From: an uncultured Spirochaetales bacterium
Lineage (GTDB): Bacteria; Spirochaetota; Spirochaetia; Sphaerochaetales; Sphaerochaetaceae
Length of the DNA stretch: 64,000 nt
NCBI GenBank assembly: GCA_949289305.1
Contig: CASENB010000021.1
Span: 1-64,000 of the forward strand
Direction of reading: 5' to 3'
In this document: positions 55,430-64,000 of the stretch, one piece after another
How positions within the stretch are numbered: the first letter of the stretch is position 1
Layout: every line of letters starts with the position of its first letter
Translations under genes and position numbers: made by a program
Notes under the pieces: generated by a model
What the model was told of the DNA's origin: nothing
Databases searched by the model: none
Seen by the model: the letters and a program-made list of their open reading frames with translations, nothing else

Positions 55430-57343
55430 ATGATAATCATCTTAAAACAAGGTGTCAGCGCCTTAGAAAAAAATAATATAAAGAAAACCTTGGAAGAAAA
55501 AGGTTTCATAGTCAAAGAGATCGTAGGAAAGGAAGATACCGTTTTGGGTGCCGTAGGTACGGCATCAATTGATCCTAGAAGTATTGAAGTGCTTGATGGG
55601 GTTTCTTCTGTCGTTCCTATTTCAAAACCATATAAGCTTGCATCCCGCGAACTAAAAAAAGAAGATACGATAGTAAGCGTAAGAAATGTTAAAATCGGCG
55701 GGAGCAGAATTGCTGTAATGGCTGGTCCATGTGCCGTAGAAAGCGAAGATCAGATAATGAGAATCGCAGAAAAAGTTAGAGAGGCCGGTGCTGTAATATT
55801 GCGTGGTGGAGCATTCAAGCCACGAACAAGCCCATATTCTTTCCAAGGTCTTGGAGAAGAGGGGCTTAAATATTTAAGAAAAGCAGGAGATGCGTTTGAC
55901 ATGCCTGTAACGACAGAAGTCGTATCTCCAAAGGACGTTGCCTTGATGACTGAATATATTGATATGTTCCAGATCGGGGCAAGAAACATGCAGAACTTTG
56001 AACTTTTGAAGGAAGTTGGAAAGACTGGGATGCCAGTGCTTCTAAAGCGAGGCCTATGTGCGACGATAGAAGAGTGGCTTATGGCAGCCGAGTATTTGAT
56101 GGCATCCGGAACAGATCAGATCGTATTATGTGAAAGAGGCATCAGGACGTTTGAAAAGGCCACAAGAAACACTCTTGACTGTTCTGCAATTCCTGTTGTT
56201 CAAAAGCTTACACACCTTCCTGTAATAGGGGATCCTTCTCATGCTACGGGAATCAGGGATATGGTCAGCCCTATGGCGCTTGCATTAATCGCAGGAGGCG
56301 CGAGCGGGATTATGGTTGAAGTTCATGATCATCCGGAAAAGGCATTGTCCGATGGTCCTCAGTCATTGTATCCTGAGCAGTTTGAACGCCTTATGAGAGA
56401 TATTGAAGCTCTTGCTCCTGTTGTCGGAAAGGCTGTAGAAAAGATGCCCCGAAGAATTCCTGCATCAATGAAAGAAGGAGCTAAAGAATCTACTATTAAA
56501 GAAGGAGAAGATCTTGTCGCATTCCAAGGAGAAAGAGGAGCGTTCAGCGAACTTGTCATAAGAAGAACTTTCAATGAGGATCAAGGAGTTCTTCCTTGCA
56601 AGGAATTCAAAGACGTATTTGATGCTGTTGCAAAAGGAAATGCGAAATACGGAGTACTTCCAATCGAGAATACGATTGGAGGGACGATCTATGAAAATCT
56701 CGATCTACTTAACGTAGAAGATAACATTACGGTAGTAGGAGAGGCTCAGCTTAGAGTTATTCATAATCTGATTGTAAATCCTGGCGTTAAGATGGAAGAC
56801 ATAAAGAGGGTGTATTCACATCCGCAGGGGCTTAAGCAGTGCAAGGAATTTTTGGAGAAGAATCTTCCCAATGCTTCTTTGATTCCTTTCTATGACACAT
56901 CAGGATCTGTGAAATATTTGAAAGAGAATAATATTATGGATGCTGCTGCCATTGCAGGATCTCCTGCTGCTGCACACTATGGAATGTGCGTCCTTAAGCA
57001 GAGTATAGAGACAAATCCTAAGAACTATACCAGATTCTATGTAATAACAAGAAAAGAGAATGCTGATGTTTTTAAGAGTGCGGCAAAGCCTAATAGGGCA
57101 TCAATGACTTTCAGCGTTCCTGATAAGCCTGGTGCTCTTTTTGCTGTTCTTGATATCTTGCAGAAGCATGGGCTTAATATGAAGAAGCTTGAAAGCCGTC
57201 CAATTCTTGGAAAACCATGGGAATATTCATTTTTCGTAGAGACAGAGCTGTCGGATGAGCATGATCTTGACTCTATTATACCTGTATTAAAAGAGAATAC
57301 AGTGTCATTTAGAATTTTGGGAACTTATACGGCGGCACATTAA
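55430..57343 (+). CDS. Bifunctional DAHP synthase-prephenate dehydratase
   Basis: A 637-residue fusion of two steps of aromatic amino acid synthesis. Residues 1-70 form a small ferredoxin-like N-terminal domain and 75-340 a type I-beta DAHP synthase (GPCAVES 99-105, GAFKPRTSPYSFQG, GDPSHATG). After a linker comes prephenate dehydratase, about 361-545 (VAFQGERGAFSE, catalytic YTRF at 533-536), then an ACT domain to the end with ESRP for phenylalanine feedback. No chorismate mutase module is visible. The gene is followed at once by DUF4416 (TAATG). Confidence 0.93.
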   Translation: MIIILKQGVSALEKNNIKKTLEEKGFIVKEIVGKEDTVLGAVGTASIDPRSIEVLDGVSSVVPISKPYKLASRELKKEDTIVSVRNVKIGGSRIAVMAGPCAVESEDQIMRIAEKVREAGAVILRGGAFKPRTSPYSFQGLGEEGLKYLRKAGDAFDMPVTTEVVSPKDVALMTEYIDMFQIGARNMQNFELLKEVGKTGMPVLLKRGLCATIEEWLMAAEYLMASGTDQIVLCERGIRTFEKATRNTLDCSAIPVVQKLTHLPVIGDPSHATGIRDMVSPMALALIAGGASGIMVEVHDHPEKALSDGPQSLYPEQFERLMRDIEALAPVVGKAVEKMPRRIPASMKEGAKESTIKEGEDLVAFQGERGAFSELVIRRTFNEDQGVLPCKEFKDVFDAVAKGNAKYGVLPIENTIGGTIYENLDLLNVEDNITVVGEAQLRVIHNLIVNPGVKMEDIKRVYSHPQGLKQCKEFLEKNLPNASLIPFYDTSGSVKYLKENNIMDAAAIAGSPAAAHYGMCVLKQSIETNPKNYTRFYVITRKENADVFKSAAKPNRASMTFSVPDKPGALFAVLDILQKHGLNMKKLESRPILGKPWEYSFFVETELSDEHDLDSIIPVLKENTVSFRILGTYTAAH

Positions 57344-57861
57344 TGCAAGAGAGAGATTACGATAGAGTGCTCCTGTTTTCAGGAGTGCTCTCATCCATTG
57401 GATTTCCAGACGAAATAAAAGAAAAACTAGAGAACAGATTTGGATCTATCTCTTTTATTTCAAAAAGAATCCCATTTGATTTCACATCGTATTATGATAA
57501 AGAGATGGGAACTCCTATTGAGAGATTCTTTATCGCATTTGAGCGCCTAATAAATCCTGATGAATTAACGGGTGCAAAGCTTTTTACTAACAGCCTTGAA
57601 GATGAATTTAAAATCGATGGTAATCGTAAGATAAATTTAGATCCTGGAACTATGAGCATCGGCAATATCGTTCTTGCGACGACTAAAAACAGGGCGCATA
57701 GGATCGCCATAGGAAACAAGCTCTATGCAGAAGTAACTTTAATGTACCATCATAAAGGATATGAGTCTTTTTCTTGGACATATGCGGATTATAAGAGTCC
57801 TGAGGTACAAGAGATTTTGCTTGAAATGAGAAAGATCTATTTAAAAGCGCTTAAAAACTGA
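57343..57861 (+). CDS. DUF4416 family protein
   Basis: A 172-residue cytoplasmic protein. The pattern INLDPGTMSIGNIVLATTKN, HRIAIGNKLYAEVTLMYH and the final FSWTYADYKSPE is that of DUF4416, a family without known function. It shares one base with the stop of the aromatic-pathway fusion, so it is translated with it; whether it acts in that pathway is unknown. Confidence 0.8.
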   Translation: MQERDYDRVLLFSGVLSSIGFPDEIKEKLENRFGSISFISKRIPFDFTSYYDKEMGTPIERFFIAFERLINPDELTGAKLFTNSLEDEFKIDGNRKINLDPGTMSIGNIVLATTKNRAHRIAIGNKLYAEVTLMYHHKGYESFSWTYADYKSPEVQEILLEMRKIYLKALKN

Positions 57862-57892
57862 ACAAATCTCATTTTATTGCATTAGTAATAAT

Positions 57893-58615
57893 ATGAGAAA
57901 AATAATATTTGCAGTTTTGATTGTTTTTGCATTTTCTTCATGTTCTTTTATAACGGAAGATGACATCATGCTAAATGTTCCTTCTAATATTCCTTTAGAG
58001 GAGATGACGGGAGAAGAGATTTATTATACTTTGACGTACTTTGACGGAGAGCAGGTAAGATCGGAGTATGTTGCACAGAATACTAAGAAATTAAATGTCA
58101 AAGTAAAAAAAGGATCTCTTTCTCTGTTTTTACTTTATCCTGCGTCTACTTACACGCCTCTTTCTGCTTTTTACGAACCTGGAAAAAGTACAAGTGTTAA
58201 ATTTTCCTACTCAGATTCATCTTTAATTGAATTTCTAATAAATACGGCAGAGTACAATCCTAAATTAATTTCAAGAGTATCTGTAAGCGGACTATTAGCA
58301 CGCTACGAAGCGGATGAAATAGATAAGATTAAATTCTTAGATGCATTAGAAAAAGGTGTGATAAATTACTCTACAGATATTAAAGCTGAAAAGAAGATTG
58401 TGAATCTTGATAACTTAACTTATGGAAGATGGTTTTCAGACAGAGATGATATAGATGACATCATTGTAAAAGATACGGCAATATCTATTGAATTAAATTT
58501 ATATGAAGGCGTTTATTTTTATGTTCATGAAGATTTGAAGAATATGCTTACTATAGTAATTAGCGAAAACGGAGAGAGCGTTAGCAAGGTGGATGAGTTT
58601 GAGATCTGGTATTGA
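57893..58615 (+). CDS. Predicted lipoprotein of unknown function
   Basis: A 240-residue exported protein. The signal peptide MRKIIFAVLIVFAFSSC ends with a lipobox cysteine (residue 17); the remainder has no membrane helix and looks beta-rich in the first half (LTYFDGEQVRSEYVAQ, FYEPGKSTSVKFSYSDSS). Not recognised by family. It would be a substrate of Lgt. It begins about 30 bp after the DUF4416 gene. Confidence 0.7.
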   Translation: MRKIIFAVLIVFAFSSCSFITEDDIMLNVPSNIPLEEMTGEEIYYTLTYFDGEQVRSEYVAQNTKKLNVKVKKGSLSLFLLYPASTYTPLSAFYEPGKSTSVKFSYSDSSLIEFLINTAEYNPKLISRVSVSGLLARYEADEIDKIKFLDALEKGVINYSTDIKAEKKIVNLDNLTYGRWFSDRDDIDDIIVKDTAISIELNLYEGVYFYVHEDLKNMLTIVISENGESVSKVDEFEIWY

Positions 58616-58641
58616 GAATGAATGTAATCTCTCGGTATAAT
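58612..58641 (+). promoter_or_regulatory. sdaA promoter, predicted leaderless
   Basis: TTGAGA (58612-58617), 18-bp spacer, perfect TATAAT (58636-58641), then 7 nt to the ATG; no ribosome site. Confidence 0.75.
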
Positions 58642-58648
58642 CAAATAT

Positions 58649-59854
58649 ATGGAATCTTTAAGAGAGCTTTATAGAATTGGATATGGTCCTTCAAGCAGCC
58701 ATACTATGGGACCAAGAAAAGCAAGCGAGGATTTTATTTCAAGACATCCTGATGTTGATAAGGTCAAGGCAGATCTATACGGATCTTTGGCAGCAACAGG
58801 GAAGGGACACTTGACGGATAAGGCAATAAGAGAGGCCTTTAAGAGGGCAGGTAAAGAAGCTGATATCTACTGGTATCCTGACGTGTTTAAGAAATATCAT
58901 CCGAACTGTTTGAGCATCACGAGCACGGATGGTTCCATAATCGAAACATATTACTCCGTAGGCGGCGGTAAGATCGTACGTGAAGGTGACGATGCTGCAT
59001 CTCAGTCATCTGATGTTTATCCAAATGATAAGCTTGGTTCAATGGATAAGATGTTGAAGTATTGTGATGAAAACGGAATGCACTTCTGGGAGGTTGCGTT
59101 AGAGTGCGAAGGCCCTGAGATTCTTGATTACGTAAAAGAAGTGTGGGCCGTTATGAAAGACGCAATTAAAAGAGGACTTGATGGCGAAGGGGTTCTTCCT
59201 GGAGGGCTTAAGCTTGCAAGAAAAGCATGTACAGTTCATGAACAGGCGCTTTCAATGACAGGAGCTCTTGGGAATACTCTGGTTGCTCACTCTTATGCGC
59301 TTGCGGTAAGCGAAGAGAATGCTGGAGGTGGAGAGATCGTAACAGCCCCGACGTGTGGAAGCTGCGGCGTACTTCCTGGGGCGCTTTACTATATTCAAAA
59401 GGAGTATAAGATTCCAGAAGTCAGAATATTAAGAGCTCTGCTTACGGCAGGAATTGTTGGCAACATCGTAAAGACTAACGGATCTATAAGCGGAGCCGAA
59501 GTCGGATGTCAGGGAGAAGTCGGCGTTGCCTGTGCCATGGCAGGAGCTGCTGTATGCTATCTTTTAGGAGGAAGCATATATCAGGCAGAATATGCTGCAG
59601 AGATGGGCCTTGAACACCATTTGGGCCTTACATGCGATCCGTTAATGGGACTTGTTCAGATTCCATGTATTGAGAGAAACGGATTTGCATGTATGAGAGC
59701 TATAGACCATGCAAGTTATGCCTTAGCAGGGGATGGTCGACATAAGATTAGTTTTGATGATGTTGTTGAGGTTATGATGGAGACGGGTCATGCTCTTCCG
59801 TCTTTATATAGAGAGACCAGCATGGGAGGTCTTGCGAGGGTATACGAAGTTTAA
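58649..59854 (+). CDS. sdaA: L-serine ammonia-lyase (iron-sulfur dependent, single chain)
   Basis: A 401-residue enzyme that converts serine to pyruvate and ammonia using a [4Fe-4S] cluster. The beta domain comes first (GPSSSHTMGPRKA, FKKYHPNCLSI); the alpha domain follows with cluster cysteines in TAPTCGSCGVLPG, GCQGEVGVACAMAGAA and CDPLMGLVQIPCIERN. Its promoter predicts a leaderless mRNA. The last 4 bp overlap the convergent TOPRIM-like gene. Confidence 0.92.
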   Translation: MESLRELYRIGYGPSSSHTMGPRKASEDFISRHPDVDKVKADLYGSLAATGKGHLTDKAIREAFKRAGKEADIYWYPDVFKKYHPNCLSITSTDGSIIETYYSVGGGKIVREGDDAASQSSDVYPNDKLGSMDKMLKYCDENGMHFWEVALECEGPEILDYVKEVWAVMKDAIKRGLDGEGVLPGGLKLARKACTVHEQALSMTGALGNTLVAHSYALAVSEENAGGGEIVTAPTCGSCGVLPGALYYIQKEYKIPEVRILRALLTAGIVGNIVKTNGSISGAEVGCQGEVGVACAMAGAAVCYLLGGSIYQAEYAAEMGLEHHLGLTCDPLMGLVQIPCIERNGFACMRAIDHASYALAGDGRHKISFDDVVEVMMETGHALPSLYRETSMGGLARVYEV

Positions 59855-60564
59855 AGAATCCCATAGAGAAGGTAGCTGAATTCGTCAAACAGAAAATTAA
59901 GGTTCGTATGCCTTTCTAAAGATGCAGTTCCTTCTTTTATAAGATCCCAGGACTCTTCATATGTGCGACCAAGGGGGTTGCATTCTTTCTCGACGTATGA
60001 AAGGAATCTTCTCCAGTCCTTTCCAAATGCATCTGAAAAATCGTCTGCAAGGTTGCTTTTTCTATTGTCGCTCATTGTATTATTTATCCCATAAAGCGCG
60101 CTTTCTATGTTTCGTGAAACGTAATATAGACGGTACGGAGTTTCTTCATTTATTCCATTTTGTCTTATAAGCTTATTTACATTGGTTTTTTTCTTTTTAT
60201 TTCTTGCAAGGATGGAGGAGGGGAATTTCGTAATGATTTCGTCTTTGCTATATATAATCTTATTTGCATCAGGATCTTCTATGATATTTTCTTCTGGAAT
60301 GAATGCCCCGTCTGTGTCCGTTATCTGTAAGACCGCTATGATATCGCTGTCCTTTAACGCATACTTTCTTTTCTCCTGATTGACAATCTCCCTGATTTTA
60401 TTCATTGGATTCTTATCCTCTTCAAATTGTATAAGAGGATCTCCGTGAGAAATGTGGAACCTTATCTCGCATGGTGCGAAGAATCCTTTCATTATCCTGT
60501 AAAGAGCATTTTCATCTGTTGGGCCTTCACAGATTATGAGAACGAATTTCTTAGTCTTTGCCAT
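59851..60564 (-). CDS. TOPRIM-like protein paired with an AAA ATPase
   Basis: A 237-residue protein. The N-terminal FVLIICEGPTDENALYRI provides the first-strand glutamate of a TOPRIM fold and ITDTDGAF (about residues 81-88) the DxD pair. The rest is charged and helical. It overlaps the ATPase gene by 14 bp. An ATPase followed by a small TOPRIM protein is the architecture of two-gene defence systems such as PARIS (AriA/AriB) and AbiL; overall similarity to those could not be tested here. It may be a nuclease unleashed by the ATPase. Confidence 0.6.
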   Translation of the reverse strand: MAKTKKFVLIICEGPTDENALYRIMKGFFAPCEIRFHISHGDPLIQFEEDKNPMNKIREIVNQEKRKYALKDSDIIAVLQITDTDGAFIPEENIIEDPDANKIIYSKDEIITKFPSSILARNKKKKTNVNKLIRQNGINEETPYRLYYVSRNIESALYGINNTMSDNRKSNLADDFSDAFGKDWRRFLSYVEKECNPLGRTYEESWDLIKEGTASLERHTNLNFLFDEFSYLLYGIL

Positions 60565-61927
60565 CGCGCCAAGCCCTCCTGAGCGCCATTCCTATTTCCT
60601 GACTGTCCGTTCCTTCGTATATGTTCTCTTTTGTTCCTCCTAAGAGTATTGATCTGATATACACATCCCTTAAATTGTTAGTGTTCTTGATGTTCGTAAA
60701 TCTTATGTAGCGGTTATCAGGATTTGACGTGCTGAAGATGACGCAGTCCTTGTCTATCATTTCAAGGATGCGGAGGTTATGGCTTGTGAATATCATCTGG
60801 CCTTTAGCCCCTTTGCTGAATATGCTTATTATCTCGCCAAGTAGATATTCAAAGACAGATGCATCGAACTCGTCTATTATAAGGCAGACAGAAGGATTGT
60901 TATAAACGCAAAGAAGTACGTTTGTAATTGAAATGATCTTTATTATGCCTTCGCTTTCATATCTTAAAGGTATGGCTTTTCCGTTCTTTAGCGATACGAT
61001 CTCAACAAGATATCCTTTTTTCCCTTCTTCTGTAAGTTCTTCTCCTGCGTTATATACTCCAAGTGTCAGATGAGGAACTATTTGAGATAGGACGGTGTTC
61101 ATCTCTTTCACCATTTTCTCAAGAGTATCTTTCTCTTCTTTAGAAAGTACTGTTGCTTTTTCCAAACTTACGGCAATCTGTCCTTTTATAAGTTTGCCGT
61201 TCTCTTCTTTTCTGTATGTCAGATTCATCATCAAGTTTGAATCCATTCCGGCATCTCTTGTTGCTATGATTATCAGGCAGGTTTCTGCATACTCTCTGAT
61301 GTCTTTTATTACGTCTGAAATGTTTTCTTTAAATTCACCATCTAGAGATGTTAGGAATTCAAATGCTCCATCATTAGAAAAGAGGAAAGAACATTCGCTT
61401 TTTTTTGCCATTCTAGAAGAGACTAGAAGATCAAGTTCAAGATCTTTGTTTCCTTTGATTATCTTCTTAAACGTCGTCTCTGGTTTGATCTCTTGTTTTT
61501 CATAATCATATCCTAATACGGCCTTTTCTCTTTCATAACTTCCATCTTCTTTTGCTTTTCTAACCTCAAGAAGTTCTGATTTTAATTCTCCTTTATTCTC
61601 TTCCTTTTTAAAAGCAAGAGTGTATTTATACATATCTGGATGTTCTTTTTCCAAATCGATTGTAAAATTAAGTTCGATTGAAGCTTCGTTAGAGTCTACG
61701 TTTATCATATTCCAACTCTTTTCAGAAAGCCTCTGACCACTAAGAATGTTATTAAGGATTACAAAAGCATCTATTATTGCAGTCTTTCCTGAGCCGTTTT
61801 GGCCATAGATTCCAAGGATATCAGCACAATGTACTTCCTTATTTAAAAAGGATGGCATTGTGAATGTGCCATACCTTACGTTCTTAAAATTCTTAAGTGT
61901 TATCTTGCTTATTCTTATAGTCTTCAT
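60551..61927 (-). CDS. AAA family (ABC-ATPase type, AAA15/21) ATPase of a probable defence pair
   Basis: A 458-residue SMC/ABC-like ATPase. The N-terminus ISKITLKNFKNV is typical of RecF/OLD-type ATPases. Walker A is GQNGSGKT (42-49), Walker B LIIDEFD with D352/E353, and the switch histidine is H383 in FTSHN. The middle segment (about 90-300) is family-specific. GGGAAG precedes the ATG. It is the first gene of the pair with the TOPRIM-like protein and has its own upstream region, so the two form an autonomous cassette. Confidence 0.75.
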   Translation of the reverse strand: MKTIRISKITLKNFKNVRYGTFTMPSFLNKEVHCADILGIYGQNGSGKTAIIDAFVILNNILSGQRLSEKSWNMINVDSNEASIELNFTIDLEKEHPDMYKYTLAFKKEENKGELKSELLEVRKAKEDGSYEREKAVLGYDYEKQEIKPETTFKKIIKGNKDLELDLLVSSRMAKKSECSFLFSNDGAFEFLTSLDGEFKENISDVIKDIREYAETCLIIIATRDAGMDSNLMMNLTYRKEENGKLIKGQIAVSLEKATVLSKEEKDTLEKMVKEMNTVLSQIVPHLTLGVYNAGEELTEEGKKGYLVEIVSLKNGKAIPLRYESEGIIKIISITNVLLCVYNNPSVCLIIDEFDASVFEYLLGEIISIFSKGAKGQMIFTSHNLRILEMIDKDCVIFSTSNPDNRYIRFTNIKNTNNLRDVYIRSILLGGTKENIYEGTDSQEIGMALRRAWRDGKD

Positions 61928-62070
61928 TCTTCCCTCTTAATTACAATATATGAGACTATAATTCATAAGTCAAATGAAGAATTGAAATATTTTATATCGA
62001 AATATGGATTTATTATGTCTACTTTTTATAAGTGATTCTACATTATTACTTAGTTTTTATAAATCAGAAG

Positions 62071-62102
62071 TAAAAAGGCCACGCATATCCTAATGTATGG
62101 CC
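62071..62102 (-). terminator. Terminator of the PD-(D/E)XK gene
   Basis: On the minus strand GGCCATACAT pairs with ATGCGTGGCC (one wobble), followed by TTTTTA. Confidence 0.75.
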
Positions 62103-62122
62103 TACAATACAAGTTATTTAAG

Positions 62123-63073
62123 TTACAAGCCAAGTTCAGTTGCGACTTCATTTACTTTATCTACTGTAGTTGAAGTCCATTCTGCAATCTGTTCAACACT
62201 ACACTCACCAGACCTAAGCATACGTTCTATGGTCGCATTCTTCTCTTCAGAAGCTCCTTTTGAATGTCCATATTTAACACCTTTTACAAACTCTTCTTTT
62301 TGTATTGAAGCTACAAAATCTACTGCCGTTCTCATATTCTCCTCCCTATCTTCTCCTTTTACTTTTTTCATACAGTCTCTTATATCACCTTCGTTCATTT
62401 CTTTTACATCTTTCGTGTTGAAGTCATGTGCCGCCCTTCCGTATTCATCATCTCCCCTGTATGTCAGGTTTACGAATACTAGCGTCTCTCCATAATCTTC
62501 AAACTCCACCATGTCTTCCACTTCGCACATTTTAATAGTGTAAAATGGCTTTCCTTTTTTCATAATATCACGATTAAGAAGATAAATGACAATTATATCT
62601 GGCATGTCTTCGTATCTTTCTCCGTCCTTCAGGCTTGCCGTAGCGAGCCTACTTAAATAGAACCTCGCCCTCTTCTTGCTTCTTCTTATGCTTTCCCTCG
62701 TGTATTGGGCTTCTGCCTCAGCAATCACGTTGTCTTCTTCCGAAAACATCAAAAGGTCGTACCTTACGTCTTTTTCTGTTCCTCTTCCGAATGATGGGAA
62801 TTCTGTCTTCACCTTTGAAAAATCCAGATTCTTGTATTCAGAAGGCAGGTAGTAAGAGCAGAGCATCCTCCTAAAGCCCTCGCTGCTCTCTGCCATGTAG
62901 CGCAGCGAGTTCCTGTTTAATGGAACCTCGTCCTCGATTCCTTTTAAAAAGGCCTTCGCCCTTTTAACCGTCACATCTCCATCTTCTATTTTGTCGATAT
63001 CAACATAGGTAACATCCTCTTGATACTCAGGAATGACGAAGACCCTAGTGTTTTTAAAAGACATCTCTCTCAT
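62123..63073 (-). CDS. PD-(D/E)XK nuclease-family transposase-type protein (Rpn-like)
   Basis: A 316-residue protein. The nuclease core shows RYDLLMFSEEDNVIAEAEAQ (Asp, then ExQ in place of the usual ExK/Q) followed by the helix SIRRSKKRARFYLSRL, the pattern of the PD-(D/E)XK transposase and Rpn families. The C-terminal tail, with GHSKGASEEKNATIERML and a helix-turn-helix-like end, matches those families too. Such proteins are often accessory and repeated within a genome. Starts at 63073 or 63064 are equally possible. Confidence 0.75.
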   Translation of the reverse strand: MREMSFKNTRVFVIPEYQEDVTYVDIDKIEDGDVTVKRAKAFLKGIEDEVPLNRNSLRYMAESSEGFRRMLCSYYLPSEYKNLDFSKVKTEFPSFGRGTEKDVRYDLLMFSEEDNVIAEAEAQYTRESIRRSKKRARFYLSRLATASLKDGERYEDMPDIIVIYLLNRDIMKKGKPFYTIKMCEVEDMVEFEDYGETLVFVNLTYRGDDEYGRAAHDFNTKDVKEMNEGDIRDCMKKVKGEDREENMRTAVDFVASIQKEEFVKGVKYGHSKGASEEKNATIERMLRSGECSVEQIAEWTSTTVDKVNEVATELGL

Positions 63074-63154
63074 ACTATTTCTAATGCGAAAAAGATGCGT
63101 TTTGTTAATTTTTCAAGGAATTCACATATTAAGTTCTATTATATGAGAGCTCGT

Positions 63155-64000
63155 TTAGCTAGAAGTGCTTTCATCAGACACCTGTATAATATTTCTTCCC
63201 TCATTAACTATTTTAGAAAATGAGTCCCAATCATTGATCTCATATGCAATAAGATTTATATATTCAGGGTTGTTTAATTGAAAGATTTCGACGTATTTAT
63301 CATCTTCAACTTTCGTGATTTTTAATCCTTCTTTGTTTTTAAGATCACATTGTTCGCAAAGCAGGAAAAATTTATGGCGCTCATCTTCATCTTTAGTATG
63401 TATTAGACCAAACCAAATATGATCATCTTTTTTATCATTTGCATACTGCCATATCGTAGGCCATCCTTCATGATATCCAAACAGATTCCAATTTTCTACA
63501 TTTTCTTTGACCTTAAAGAGTGCAGCTAATAATTCGATATCAATATATCCTCCGTTGATATTACTCTTGTTTAGAAAATAATGATAACCATTATCCCAAT
63601 CATGACGAATCCCTTTCTTCGTATCAGGATAAGCAAAAATTTTTGATTTTTGTTTATCTTGAGCGACATTCTCTTCCGCTCTGTCTTCTATATAAGCAAC
63701 TTTTGATGCAGCAAGGCAAAGTCTCCAGAAATCTGGATCTTTTTTATTCCAATCGGAGAACCAATTATCAAACTCTTTTTTTGCTTCTTCTATAATTTTT
63801 TCGTTGCCTTCAAGACTAAGAGTGTCTCTTATAGCTTTTCTTTCTGCGTTTTCTTTATCATTTTCTAGTAGCGTTAAGAATCTTCTTCTCCAGCTTTCTT
63901 TTGTTTGTAGGCGATCAATAATACATTCTTTATCTCTTATTCTTGCAAAGTAACATCTCTCTAATTTTCCATCTTTGAACCATTCTTCATTTTTTATATC
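63155..64000 (-). CDS. Unknown protein, C-terminal 281 residues (5' end beyond the right edge)
   Basis: The minus-strand frame is open from the right edge to the TAA at 63157-63155, 281 codons with no internal stop. It has no start codon in the window clearly supported as the gene start. The product is charged and rich in aromatic residues (ENWNLFGYHEGWPTIWQYA, DDHIWFGLIHTKDEDERHKFF, NWFSDWNKKDPDFWRL). I do not recognise the family; the position beside a nuclease and a defence-like pair suggests an accessory function. It is about 80 bp downstream of nothing else on its strand and 82 bp before the nuclease gene. Confidence 0.65.
   Translation of the reverse strand, partial: DIKNEEWFKDGKLERCYFARIRDKECIIDRLQTKESWRRRFLTLLENDKENAERKAIRDTLSLEGNEKIIEEAKKEFDNWFSDWNKKDPDFWRLCLAASKVAYIEDRAEENVAQDKQKSKIFAYPDTKKGIRHDWDNGYHYFLNKSNINGGYIDIELLAALFKVKENVENWNLFGYHEGWPTIWQYANDKKDDHIWFGLIHTKDEDERHKFFLLCEQCDLKNKEGLKITKVEDDKYVEIFQLNNPEYINLIAYEINDWDSFSKIVNEGRNIIQVSDESTSS

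Noticed and set aside
60100..60125. parS-like TTTCGTGAAAC near 60110
   Set aside because: It lacks the central CACGTG palindrome and differs from the perfect parS sites; it lies inside the TOPRIM-like coding sequence.

Overview
The window is a 64 kb piece of a low-G+C bacterial chromosome that contains the replication origin. The organism is most likely a spirochaete, possibly close to Sphaerochaeta or Treponema. This is inferred from the dnaA-dnaN-recF-DUF721(DciA) order, the cyclophilin-FKBP fusion, PerR/rubrerythrin with an anaerobe-type gene set (flavodoxin, Fe-S serine dehydratase), and an alanine at the GyrA quinolone position. No 16S gene is present, so the taxonomic call is an inference.

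Layout. 1-430: remnant of an IS200/IS605 element (tnpA 3' end and a broken zinc-ribbon ORF). 624-985: tRNA Ser(TGA), Ser(GCT), Arg(GCG), Ser(CGA). 1168-2144: DUF3793 gene and flavodoxin under two iron-box-like palindromes. 2685-2872: tRNA-Ser(GGA) and 4.5S SRP RNA. 2984-4783: an intact tnpB gene with a candidate guide-RNA end, a decayed second tnpB tail-to-tail with it, and a repeat shared with the window start. This insertion splits the conserved tRNA-Ser/ffs/dnaX/ybaB/recR cluster, which resumes at 4889-7425. 7408-12073 (minus): oligopeptide-type ABC transporter without ATPase genes, and a six-hairpin glycosidase. 12240-17945: lipid kinase, nagA, pepD, a glutaminase-like pseudoenzyme, an unknown gene and a TraB membrane protein. 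17976-23957: YoaK-type membrane protein, two-domain CMD protein, radA, cyclophilin-FKBP, parB, parA, NifU-like protein.

23995-25154 is a gene-free AT-rich stretch with three perfect parS sites. gyrA and gyrB (minus) and dnaA (plus) follow. oriC lies between dnaA and dnaN, with DnaA boxes, a GC-rich patch and five DnaA-trios. dnaN, recF, dciA, rpmH, rnpA, yidC and jag run rightward from it. Then come rubrerythrin and PerR, a PfkB kinase, a second DnaA-box cluster (39712-39939), rsmE, a C-terminal processing protease, lgt, pepP, gpmI, two membrane proteins, a large GH13 amylase, pth, a fructokinase-like gene, a candidate small RNA, nth, a DAHP synthase-prephenate dehydratase fusion, DUF4416, a lipoprotein and L-serine dehydratase.

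From 59851 to the right edge the content is accessory: an AAA ATPase plus TOPRIM-like pair resembling two-gene anti-phage systems, a PD-(D/E)XK transposase-type nuclease, and the 3' part of an unknown gene running off the edge.

Two cross-cutting observations stand out. At least ten genes or operons have a good -10 hexamer ending exactly 6-7 nt before the start codon and no Shine-Dalgarno sequence, which predicts extensive use of leaderless mRNAs. The accessory ATPase/TOPRIM pair and the tnpB locus are the best candidates for undescribed functional systems.
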